64,000 nucleotides of DNA from the NCBI RefSeq assembly GCF_001640025.1, contig NC_031674.1:124001-188000 (forward strand). Reading direction: 5' to 3'. The notes beneath the pieces were generated by a model. The model ran no database searches. It had not been told where the DNA came from and worked only from the letters and a program-made list of their open reading frames with translations. Shown piece after piece: positions 41,601 to 51,784 of this stretch (the first letter of the stretch is position 1; every line of letters starts with the position of its first letter). The translations under genes were made by a program, and so were the position numbers. The stretch comes from Sugiyamaella lignohabitans (Eukaryota > Ascomycota > Dipodascomycetes > Dipodascales > Trichomonascaceae).

Positions 41601-42142
41601 ATAAGTAGCCACAATATTCCGACTAGAATAACCCTCAGGCTAAATGCTATAGCTTTTACCGAATCGCTAACCATAGTTCTGGCCAATACACTTATTGGTA
41701 CCATTGTGGGCATATCTTCGGCATAAAGTTTCGTGAATTTGTAAGGGGTATTGCAAAGTTCACATATGGCGGATTTTTTCGAGTGTTTGAGCCATTCCAA
41801 TAGACTAAAATACTGTTAGTAAGAGCCTTCAAATAATAAAAATTCCAGCTGCGAAGACGATTTTTATCGCACCATGGATTTGACCTCTAGAAATATTCCA
41901 ACTTACCAATCCTGATGAACATATTTGATAGACCCACTACATTTACAGGGATGATATAACGGCTCTTCTTCACTAGCTTCTCCTCGGCATATCCGACAGG
42001 TGTCATCATCTGGTGGCTCGACGTGTTCATTTATCGATGAAGACTGGGGTAATGATGACTGGCTATTGGTATCTGAGGATGGTTCGCCATGATCCGAGTA
42101 CCCTGGCGACTCTTGGTCTTTGGTTGGAGATGTCAAATCCAT
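38624..42142 (-). CDS. SSM4: ER membrane RING-CH ubiquitin ligase Ssm4/Doa10, spliced
   Basis: Exon 1 is 41907-42142 and exon 2 is 38624-41804, giving 1138 aa. The 102-nt intron has GTAAGT and ends TACTAACAGTATTTTAG, and it splits the RING-CH domain. The joined domain has all C4HC3 ligands: Cys49, Cys52, Cys66, Cys68, His76, Cys79, Cys93 and Cys96. More than a dozen hydrophobic helices follow, with the TEB4-Doa10 domain in the middle, an acidic loop with PEDLGEVGE, and a soluble C-terminal tail. Doa10 works in ERAD-C and at the inner nuclear membrane with Ubc6 and Ubc7. S. cerevisiae Doa10 has 1319 aa, so this one is moderately shorter. ATG at 42142 is the first in frame. Exon 1 alone would stop right at the last RING ligand Cys79, so splicing is essential. 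Confidence 0.93.
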
Positions 42143-42758
42143 TGTCAATGACTGTTAATAAATAATGGCAGCTGTAATACCTGTTTATGGCAGGCAAGCG
42201 ATTCCTTTGGTTTATACCTATTCTATCCCTATGTAGTGTGTTGCAAGTTCGGGAAAATTGAAAACGGTTCTAGCTAGAATCCTAAAAGATATTGGACTTC
42301 CGAATGTTAGATACGAAGATCAATTGCTGTTTGCTGTACAAGTTGCTCAGATCAGTAAGGCTTATTCACCAATTAAAACACAACCTGACTTTTGAAAACC
42401 TAAGTAGACTCCAATCTATAGCGGTGCAAATTATAAAACACCTCCTATATCCAATCTTCGATGCTGTCCCTGAGTTCCTCTTGAAGTCACGAGCTAGGTA
42501 TAAAGCGCAAACCGGAAGTTTCATCTGTCAGAAGGACGATGTGAATGTGCGGCGGTTGGGAGACCATTCTGCGGGCATCGCGGCGTACATAGTATTTACC
42601 CGGATCAATACCATCATTTGATTATTGTTTATCATACAAACTCAGAGTGTGTTTTACCGACAACCCTGTTTAATCATCATATCTTTGAAGTCCGTGAGCT
42701 ATTAGGATTGAATAATCCAATCCAATCAAACTATTTCGATATATTAGTACACCACATC
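42143..42758. other. Divergent SSM4/CDC26 intergenic region
   Basis: An open frame at 42292-42621 begins at TTG and shows no domain; another open frame continues in phase into CDC26 from 42618 but shows no resemblance upstream of the CDC26 ATG. I see no RNA gene or repeat. Confidence 0.5.
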
Positions 42759-42959
42759 ATGCTTCGAAGACAGCCTACAGCAATCACGCTGAATGCCTCA
42801 GATACACTGGGTTATGAAGACCAACTCAAGAGTAGAACCGATGAGCAGTTGCAACCCAATGACAAGCAGTCCATTGATACTTCATCAAACTCTTATGATC
42901 GACCAACATCTAGTAGACAAGAACGAGAGCAGAGAATAGGTGTTAGTAGAAGCGGATAA
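42759..42959 (+). CDS. CDC26: Anaphase-promoting complex subunit Cdc26 (Apc12/Hcn1)
   Basis: This 66-aa protein starts at the ATG within a longer open frame. The N-terminus MLRRQPTAITLNASDTLGYED is the conserved Cdc26 motif that inserts into the TPR groove of Cdc16/Apc6, with the initiating Met itself part of the binding element. The C-terminal REQRIGVSRSG corresponds to the RERRIGI motif of S. pombe Hcn1. The segment between is hydrophilic and disordered, as in the family. Cdc26 stabilises the Cdc16 dimer in the APC/C. The length fits the usual 65-125 aa. The 47 upstream codons in the same frame are unlikely to be translated, because the family begins precisely at MLRR. Confidence 0.9.
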   Translation: MLRRQPTAITLNASDTLGYEDQLKSRTDEQLQPNDKQSIDTSSNSYDRPTSSRQEREQRIGVSRSG

Positions 42960-43297
42960 GGTTTTGTATGGATATGAATACTAGTATTTTAGACGGTACA
43001 GTCGACTTCTCAGGCTTATTCTGCTACTTAGACTACAATATGTGGACTAATGTCAAATCATAAAATCTCTTATTATCGCTTCCAAAGTTTCCTCACTATA
43101 CTCCTCCCAACCATTTGTCTTTTATATTATCAGCCATGCTAATATTCAATCTATGGGGTTGTAGACCTCCTCCCAACCCACACCAAACAGGCAGATCACA
43201 TATGCAGGTATCTTCAGCCTTGCAAGTGCCCCTTACAGATCACAGAAATTTATTTTTCAACTGGTAATATTTTTAATGCCTACGATATTAGTGGTTG
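42960..43297. other. Spacer between CDC26 and TRM2
   Basis: A 338-bp intergenic segment carries the CDC26 3' flank and the TRM2 promoter. I see no recognisable motif. Confidence 0.5.
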
Positions 43298-45031
43298 ATG
43301 AATTTACTTCTACAAAATAGAAGATTATTTATTAGATTGTCCAGAAACATTTTTACTGCAAATAAAGATCATAATTTATTTCGAACTTCTTTTAGAGAAT
43401 TTTCAAGATCACACTTTCTCTCGATCATGACTGATACAGGCTTGATTCAGGCTAATTCAAAGGTTACAGCTGAGCCAGTTGTAAACAATGACAAAATACA
43501 CCCCAGATCACCTTCACTAGACCCAACACCTCTAAAGAAACAGAAGCGAGTTAAGACAAAACGATACAGGGAACCTCCAGTTGATCCAATTTCCGCTGAA
43601 GGGGTTCTCATAAACGATATTCGGGCACTTTTAAAATCCCAGGGCATTTCTGAGGACGAAATCACAAATGATATGAAAGCATTCTTCTCCCGTGATAAGA
43701 GCGTGCCTTATCCTGACTATCAAGTTGTAGAGCTTAAGATCTCTGCTCTGTCGTCCGTTGGAAATGGAATAGGTATTTGGGAATCACCCGACCCTGAAGC
43801 ACCTAGTTCCATACGTAAACGAGTAGTTGTGGTTCCATATGCTTTGGTTGGCGAGACTGTCAAGACCAAAATCTATCGTACCAACAAATACTACTATGAA
43901 TCTGAATTGAATGAAGTAGTTGATAAATCTCCTCTTCGGGATGATGCATTGGTCAGATGCAAATATTTCACTACTTGCTCAGGTTGTCAATACCAAATGC
44001 TTCCTTATGACGAACAACTTAAAATTAAGCGAGAGGTAATTGTAAATGCATATGCTCACTATGCCCCACTGTTGACTTCTGACGATGTACCGAGCATTTT
44101 AGATACCGTGGGATCACCCGAGCAATACAATTATCGAACCAAACTCACCCCACATTTTGATGTTCCAAGAAAGGGACGCTTGGAAAGGATTCCACCAATT
44201 GGGTTTGGCGTTAAGGGTCGTAAGGAAGTTCTCGATATTGAAGAATGTGTTATTGGAACTCCCGTTATCAATAAAGGAATGGTAGAACAGCGAAAGGTCG
44301 TGCATGAGAATTTTGCTTCTTACAAGCGAGGAGCTACTATCTTGTTACGAGAAAATATCAAGGAAATAGAAGATTCACCGTCGACGGTTGTCTGTACTAC
44401 AGACTCTAAGGAAATCGTTACTGAGTACGTCGGTGATTTTAAATTCAAGTATCCTGCAGGTTCATTCTTTCAAAACAACAATTCGATTTTACCTAGTGTA
44501 ACGTCTTATGTTCGTGATAACATTGTTTTACCATCCTCGGGTAAACCACCTAAATATCTTGTTGATACTTACTGCGGCAGTGGATTGTTTGGTATTACAT
44601 GTAGTACTGCTGTAGAACAGCTAATTGGTGTCGAAATTTCGAAGGATAGCGTTGAATATGCGCAGAAAAATGCTGAGCTTAACAATTTGAAAAATGCTTC
44701 ATTCATAGTTGGAGAAGCTGAAAAGATTTTCGACAAAGTTAGCGATGCTCCTCTTGAGACTAGTATTATTATCGACCCTCCAAGAAAAGGCTGTGATAAA
44801 CAATTTCTTGATCAACTGCTTGAATTTAGACCAGCAAAGGTTGTATACGTTTCTTGTAATGTCCACAGTCAGGCCCGCGATATCGAGTATCTCCTGAAGT
44901 CTGAAGTTGCCCGCGACAGATCGTCAAATTCTGGCAACAAGTATATAATTGACAGTATTCGAGGTTTCGATTTCTTCCCACAAACACATCACGTCGAAAG
45001 TGTGGCCGTCTTGTCTCTTAAAAACAACTAA
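43298..45031 (+). CDS. TRM2: tRNA (uracil-54-C5)-methyltransferase Trm2
   Basis: This 577-aa protein makes m5U54 (ribothymidine) in the T-loop of tRNAs. The TrmA/RlmD-type order is visible: TRAM-like region (VVELKISALSSVGNGIG), a Cys cluster CKYFTTCSGCQYQ, the SAM site LVDTYCGSGLFGI, the motif IIDPPRKGC, and the catalytic-Cys motif VYVSCN. The first ATG (43298) gives an N-terminus of about 43 residues rich in Arg, Phe and Leu, with almost no acidic residue at first; this looks like a mitochondrial presequence. A second in-frame ATG at 43427 (MTDTGLIQ) would start a cytosolic form. Trm2 modifies tRNAs of both compartments in yeast, so dual initiation is plausible. The reading frame is intact. 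Confidence 0.93.
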   Translation: MNLLLQNRRLFIRLSRNIFTANKDHNLFRTSFREFSRSHFLSIMTDTGLIQANSKVTAEPVVNNDKIHPRSPSLDPTPLKKQKRVKTKRYREPPVDPISAEGVLINDIRALLKSQGISEDEITNDMKAFFSRDKSVPYPDYQVVELKISALSSVGNGIGIWESPDPEAPSSIRKRVVVVPYALVGETVKTKIYRTNKYYYESELNEVVDKSPLRDDALVRCKYFTTCSGCQYQMLPYDEQLKIKREVIVNAYAHYAPLLTSDDVPSILDTVGSPEQYNYRTKLTPHFDVPRKGRLERIPPIGFGVKGRKEVLDIEECVIGTPVINKGMVEQRKVVHENFASYKRGATILLRENIKEIEDSPSTVVCTTDSKEIVTEYVGDFKFKYPAGSFFQNNNSILPSVTSYVRDNIVLPSSGKPPKYLVDTYCGSGLFGITCSTAVEQLIGVEISKDSVEYAQKNAELNNLKNASFIVGEAEKIFDKVSDAPLETSIIIDPPRKGCDKQFLDQLLEFRPAKVVYVSCNVHSQARDIEYLLKSEVARDRSSNSGNKYIIDSIRGFDFFPQTHHVESVAVLSLKNN

Positions 45032-45156
45032 TAATATATGCATTAGAACAATTTATTGATATTAAATAATATTGTAAAACAATAAAGAGTTTCACTAAAC
45101 TACACCCTGATATTTACAATATAGTCATAATTCATTCACAGTCATAATATGGTCAT

Positions 45157-48100
45157 TTACATTGAAACGTCGCTTACATCATGAGACGCTTCAGCTTGTG
45201 TATACTGGGTAATATCAAAATCATCTAAATGAGCTACAGGGGACTCATGAAGCGAATAATCAACTTCTTTCTGCTCATCGATCTTGGTTCCTGTGAGATC
45301 ATTCCAGATTCTAAACTGTTAGTCATTTGATTTCTTCTTCGTGATAACCAATAAAAATCTACTTACTCAGAAAAATACTCTCTTAAGCTTTGAAGACCCC
45401 GTAAAAATCCTCTATCGGGTTCATTTGGGTGTTTAACCGGAGCATTCAATTGCACATCATTAACCTTAAGGTCTTCAGCTGTAATACACTGAGCAAAATC
45501 AATAATACGCACAAGGATTTTTGAGCTGTCGTTACCATCATACATTAGGAGCAGGCTCGAACCATACAAGCGGTAGCCTTTAAGCTTTGAGATAATAGTA
45601 TATAACTCATCCAAACTTTGAATAATTCTAGGTATGTGTCGTAATATAGAACCCTCGGTTCGCCCATCGTATAAAAACTTTTCTAAACATGCCTTGAACT
45701 GGCCACCTGCCTTCACATCTCTACCAAAGTACTTGTCTTGAAACCAATATTTCTCGTTTTTCGTGTCCCATACTTGCATACCACAAATTCTGACACCCAG
45801 TTTAGCGCTGGTGGTCATACGACACTTCTTAGCCTGCGATAATTGCTTCGACTTTGGCGCATCGACACCATATTGACGAGTACCCATTTTCAGATCCATA
45901 ACGCAAGGTTTTTTCATTCCCTGGGTCAAGTCTTCTAGTAAAATAAAGCGCTCTGTACGACTGGTTTCCTTAGAGTGGCCATGATCAGAATTTTGAGAAA
46001 TCGGTATCGGTCTCGATTCAAGTGACTTCTGTTCAGCTTGAAGTGAAAGGCTCTCATCATCCATTGTGAACATCTCGTCGTCATCTTTAGGTTCTTGACG
46101 AGGTGAAGCTTCAGGAGATAAAGTAGATACTTCATCGATAGCAATTTCACTATTCAACTGCAGGCCAGTGGCGAAAGATTCAGAGCCAAGAACTTTGGGC
46201 TTCGCCAGTATACCTCTTTGCCCGGGCTCAAAGGAGCGCCCTTGATCTGAAGACAGGTCGTACATACTTCTGTGAGGCGGTATGGACGAACCACCCCTAT
46301 AGAGCGAGTGTTGGTTTGCATGAGACGAATCATTTGTGAATGAAGACGAGGAGCCAGTTCTGGAAAGTGACGTAGATACTGAGTGACGATGTTGATGCTT
46401 TATTTGAGATGGAGAATTTGTTACCGAACGAGGGGCAAACACCTCATGCAACACCAGTTCACGGAGATTACGGTTAACGTTGCTGGCACCCCACGAAACT
46501 AATGGAGATGTAGCCTCTCTGTCTGAGCCATTGTTTTTGGGCGTTCCTGGAAAAGACGATGCCAATTGGTAACTTCCATGTTCAGAAGACGGGCTTACAG
46601 AATATCTCTGTAATAATGAGTCTGGAAGTATATGCATATTATCATCGAGAACAACCTCTGCCAGAGCAGGACTCCTCGATAGCAATTTGTTCGAAGTTGA
46701 TTTATCATTGGCATTTGTCTCAGTTCCTTGATCTACACCGTCATCTTCCGAGGTAACGGTGTGTCTAACGTTCAGAACACCGATGTATTTGGGCATATAG
46801 TCGAGGAGCTCTTCGTGACTCAGCTCTATAGCTTCGTACCAGTCATTTTCTCTGTTTAGCAAAACCTTACAGACAGCTCGATGTGAGAACCGAAATATAG
46901 CTGTATGTCCCCCAACCCTGTGTTTGAATGGAGTTAGCTCAACAGAAAGGGGATATTCCTGATCACTGTGCAAATGATGAGCGTGCTCATGAACGTGCAT
47001 TTCTTGGCTATGGCCAATTGAACGCTCATTGTGATGATGCTCGGTCCCAGTTTTTTCGTTCAGGTTTTCGTGTATGCCATGGACATGTGAGTCGACGGCC
47101 CGAGCAATATCTGTTGTAGCGATATTGTTAGCGGCTGCCTCAAGTGTGACTGATGCACGCTGCTCGGGGGAAATCAGATCTGTTCCCGTAATTTCAGATG
47201 CCTGTTTAATTGTTGTGGTTGTAGTCGAAATAGATGCTGAGCTTTCAACAGTTGTCGTAATAGATTTTGGAAGAATAGTAGTCTTTATAGTAGAACTCTC
47301 ATCTAGATGAGCAAACTCATTCTGTTGCTTAATAGGTGATTTTCCTTCATTGCTATCAAGAGAAGAGCCCGTATCACCAAGAATCTGTTTCTGAGCTCGT
47401 GTATGAGGAAAATATGTTGCTGATGATGACAGTACTTTAGTTGCTGGCTTTCTATCATGGTGGCCATACTTGTGGTTATGTCCAGCACTATGAACGTGGT
47501 GGTGACCATGTTCATGTGCAGGATGATGACCATGCTTTTTCTTAATTGTACGCGTTGTGCTTATCTCAGTAGGGTCCGACGATAAAGGAACGCGCAATAT
47601 TGGTACACTTTCGTCATCTTCTTGTCCATCATAGCTTAGAGTACCGGCTAATTCGGGATTTTCTAACAAGGAATCACGAGCAACTTCTGATGGAATTGAT
47701 ACGCCCATCGTCAGTGCCGGTAGAGGCATTGAAGATGCTTGAGGAACAGAAATTATTTCATTATTTGGTTGAAGGCTAGGAGATGCTTCCAAAGAAGTAT
47801 CACCAGATCTGGCAAAAAAACTATCAGATGTCAGAGGTTTACTGCTTGACTCTGAACTTTTAGGTTGATCTGGAATATGAAAATTCTTCAGGCTCTGAAT
47901 AATTTGTTTCTGAAGCTGTGATGGGGGTGGTGTAGATTCTTTGGATTTGGAAGGCGAGCTCAAATTGGGAAAAGCATCTCTATTAGTTGCTAGTGGGATA
48001 GTATTACTGGCACTAGAAGATGTGGAAGCAAATGAGGAAGATTTATCTTTAAACACACCCTTGTTTCTGCCCTCTCGATCACTCTCATCGTTCTCTTTGA

Positions 48101-49314
48101 ATAAGCGTAATGACCTTGATGCTTTTCTGGATCGTTGATTTGGTATCAATAATGACGAAGATGATGACGAGGAGGAATTAGAAGAACCAGTGTCGTCGTC
48201 ATTCGACACCGACGCAAGAGCATCTCTACTGTCAGTCAACTCCTCTTCTGGGGCCATCAGGTCGCGCTGCTCTATATAAGACGATCGCCAAAAAACCTTC
48301 TCGGTATATTTTGAAGGCTTATCTCTCTTAACTTCGCTAATGCTGTTTATCCGGAGTTTGTCGCGGGGGTCATTACCAGTACTGGGTGAAAACAAGGGGG
48401 TTGCTGTTCCGCTTTTCCTTTCATTACTGAATGACGAGCTTGAGGCTTCTCTGTCCTGGATAATGGCAGCTTTGGCTGGCTGTACGTCGTTAAGAGTCAG
48501 TTCGTCTACTACTTCTAATAGACCCGAAGATTCTGTTGAATTAACCCTTTCGGATAGGTCCAGTCTTTGGATCAAAGGGGATGGGGGGGTTTTGGGATGA
48601 TGTCCAGGGGATGAGCCAAGTCCCTGTTTCTGGCCTTGTCTCCGGGTGTTCCCCTTTCGTTGGTCCTGTGCCGACAATTTTACTGAATTCTTCCTCAAAA
48701 TAGCTGCTGGAGAAGAAGCTATTAGTGGGGGTGAGGGGAGTTCTTGAACAATTGATCTGGGTAGGTGTTAGTACGTGCTGTCTTCAATCTCATTCTCGTT
48801 TAATATGTGAACTCAACTGGTCCTTGACGTTCTACATATCACACCAATATATGACTCTATGATTCTTTGTCAACAATTATATATCGAATCTAGCATTCTT
48901 ATCGCCATAAAATCGAACATTATCAGCTTTTCGCCAGTGATGCTAGCCATAGGACCAGAACCGAAAGCTTAGCTCTAATACTTTCTTTTGTTTGCTGATA
49001 TAGAACCATTAACTCTATCACTTAGTTCACCCTAATCGTCCAAGTAACACCAGCAAATTTACATAAGCCACTTACCTATAATTTTTCAGACCCTCGAATG
49101 TCGCCAATGTTCTGTGTTTGTTTCCACTTGACAACTTATCGATAATGGCTGTACTTGTACTTTTATTTATCGACTCTATCTTGTCTAGGTTAGGGTTTTG
49201 AGCCGATGCAGCTTGGACACTGATAGTACGGGGATTTTTATAACTACTGGGCGATGAGGTGCTGGTGGCAGTGGTTGTTCTGGTTGGATCATTAAGGTGT
49301 TGACCATCCACCAT
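45157..49314 (-). CDS. KCS1: Inositol hexakisphosphate kinase Kcs1, three exons
   Basis: Exons are 49076-49314, 45367-48756 and 45157-45310, giving 1260 aa. Intron 1 (48757-49075, 319 nt) has GTAAGT and CTAACACCTACCCAG; intron 2 (45311-45366, 56 nt) has GTAAGT and GACTAACAGTTTAG. The middle ORF has no ATG near its start; exon 1 supplies MVDGQHLNDP. The kinase domain lies in the last 300 residues with the family motif PCVMDLKMGTRQYG (near residue 1030) and IDFAQ (near 1165) for metal binding. Kcs1 makes 5-InsP7 from InsP6, controlling phosphate signalling, vacuoles and telomere length. The long N-terminal region is Ser-rich and disordered, and includes two His-rich stretches (about 485-515 and 638-677) unusual for the family. 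Exon 3 encodes an acidic tail ending in DVSDVSM. Confidence 0.93.
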
Positions 49315-50932
49315 AATTAACGATGTTGTATGACTTTAAAGGTGGGTTGATGATTTTATTTATTAGTTCGAATAAGCAACCACTTGGCAAGCCTGTCTCC
49401 AAAAAAAAGGCCGAACTTTGTGTCAGTATTTTGAGAGCAACTCTGGCAAGGTGTTTAGTTCTTGGTCCATGTCCCTTTCAATCAGCAAATTAATACGTCT
49501 AATGGCATAAAAATATTAAAACCTATAAAATCTAAAATCAAGCTAATGCCACATGGGAAAGTAACAATTATATACCATTGGGAGCCGTGTGCTAATCAAC
49601 CCCTGTATGGCCATATATTCCTTCCTGTACTCAAGTAAAACCCCACCTAAAATTGGCCCTACCTCGAGACACGGGCAATCACAATTACCCACGTTAATCT
49701 AATGGAGTCACTGCTCCTCCACAAATTGCTACTTCCTCACGCACGCACGTTGCATGAGTATGCACTTCCTCGTGTCTTAAAGACTGGCATTGAGGGCCTC
49801 ATAAGATAGTGCGGGTGATACCAGTTTCAAGTTGGCTGCCTGTTTTTAGATCAATGGGGAAATTTTTAAATTATTCTGGGCGGTTGTTTATTTTGATAAT
49901 GAAGCTCTTGTCATTCCACATACGGAAGTGGGCTCTTGTTGCTAGACATGGTTTTACAATCCATCCTCCATTACTTCGTATCAACTTGAAACGTGCTTGC
50001 AACGTGCTTTAAATGCGGCGTGTAGATCGATCAATATGCATCCCACAACGGTTTTGCCTGATCACCCAATATCTTGACCTTATCGGCAATGGTGTATTGC
50101 ATCAGAAATGTTCCGGAGCCTGCGTCTGATAACATGCCATCAGCAGAAGAACATTACCGGTCAAGAAGATAAGCACGATGCACTTTTTTGAAAAAGAGAC
50201 TACAACAAAGCAACGGTCATATAAATAGCTGTAAATACCTAGATGATGGTGAACTGAAGAACCAAGGATCCGTATCCCCGATCTGGTTCTAGTTAGTTGG
50301 CTAGCTTATTGAAGAGCATAAGAGCAAGTAGATCCTCCTAGGGTTTTTCAAACTCGGGCAATCTCTATCTGCTAGGATCGAGGATTCATTTGTCACTTGT
50401 TTTTCTCGACGCCTGGAAAAAAATTATTGGTTTCACCTCGATCGATGATTATATGATTATTTTTCTATCATTTCTATTGTTTATTACATATATAAAAGGC
50501 TCGATGTGAATGCAATAATTATCGAAGTCCATGCATTGCTAATAATACGCACTAAGGAGTTCTTATTATTTTTTACATCCTTCAAAAACATTCTTAATAT
50601 TCATTGCACCTCCTTCGATCAATAACGTAATATAATACCTAATATTTATAGTATTCAAAAATATTATATTCTGAACAAATACCATGTCCCTGCATCAATA
50701 CTGCATTACTATGCGACCGCATATTACCGTTTACCTGCATGTTTTTCTTTTAAAAGAACACATTAACAAGTCACATATTTCCTACTTGGGAAATATTCAT
50801 ATATTTTACCCAAACCCGTACCAAACATTCGTCGCTCAAACACCTGAGATTACTTCACCAAAATATACTGGTAATTTTCATATCCAACACCGTCAGTGTC
50901 AAGTCACATATATCTAATACACCAACGTCAAA
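49315..50932. other. Divergent KCS1/RPS21 intergenic region (1.6 kb)
   Basis: No recognisable gene. Short ORFs at 49809-50012 and 50684-50917 lack domain features. The RPS21 side is very AT-rich, with repeated ATATT strings from about 50460. No canonical snoRNA boxes or tRNA-like sequence were found by eye. Confidence 0.45.
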
Positions 50933-51573
50933 ATGGAAAACGAAAAGGGAGTTCTTGTAAGTGGAAACGAATTATTCAACAATATATGGTAGACGTTGTA
51001 GACTTCTGATAATGGTCAAATTACCTAGTTTCATGAACAATAGATAAATCGACATCTATTGGAATTTTCGACTACTAAATGCCACAGTCCAGGCTTAAAC
51101 AACAACATCAGTACACTAGGGGAAATGCTCTCTTTGATTTCTATGGAATGGTTTATAGAAGTTTGTTTAAGACCTATTTTTAGAGCTCGTATCCTAGAAT
51201 CTCAACTGGATCGAAAAGTTTCATGAGCAATGTAACAACCATTTAAATTTTTTTCTTATTCAGCTGGTCTTTCACGTCTACTATCAATCTAAACTTATAT
51301 TCACATTCAGATCAGTAACTAACATTCTTCTAGGTCGAGCTTTACGTCCCCAGAAAGTGCTCTGCCACCAACCGTATCATCAAGGCCAAGGACCACGCCT
51401 CTGTCCAAATCAACGTTGCTAACGTTGACGAGAACGGACGTGCCATCTCTGGTTCCAACACCACCTACGCTCTCTCTGGTTACGTTAGAGCCCGTGGTGA
51501 GGCCGATGACTCTCTTAACAGACTTGCCCAACGTGATGGTCTCCTTAAGAACGTCTTCAACTACAGCCGATAA
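50933..51573 (+). CDS. RPS21: Ribosomal protein eS21 (Rps21), spliced
   Basis: Exon 1 (50933-50956) encodes only MENEKGVL. Exon 2 (51334-51573) starts [20 protein letters not shown] and ends with the conserved [20 protein letters not shown], giving 87 aa as in other fungi. The 377-nt intron (50957-51333) has GTAAGT and TAACTAACATTCTTCTAG. It interrupts after eight codons, the same place as the S. cerevisiae RPS21 introns as I recall them, and its length is typical of ribosomal-protein introns rather than of the other short introns here. eS21 is a small-subunit protein needed for late 18S rRNA maturation. Exon 2 shows strongly biased codon use. Confidence 0.96.
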
Positions 51574-51784
51574 ATTCCAACAACCAAAAGTCATACATCT
51601 TTTTTGCAACGAATTTAAAATTATTAAACTGGAAGAATTGTTTTAGTATTCATGTAAATTAACACGAGTCACTTCCAAGTATCTCTTATGCTGTTGTATT
51701 TGAGTGGGTCAGGCTCTGCCTTAGTCACGACGATGTGTGAAATGCAATAAAATTAAGAAATAAATAGTAACCGGACAAATGTTG

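Noticed and set aside
42292..42621. 109-codon open frame upstream of CDC26
   Set aside because: Starts with TTG and shows no domain; overlaps the probable divergent SSM4/CDC26 promoter.
50230..50270. GATGATGG...CTGA resembling C/D snoRNA boxes
   Set aside because: Spacing is only a few bases and no terminal stem or guide element can be found.
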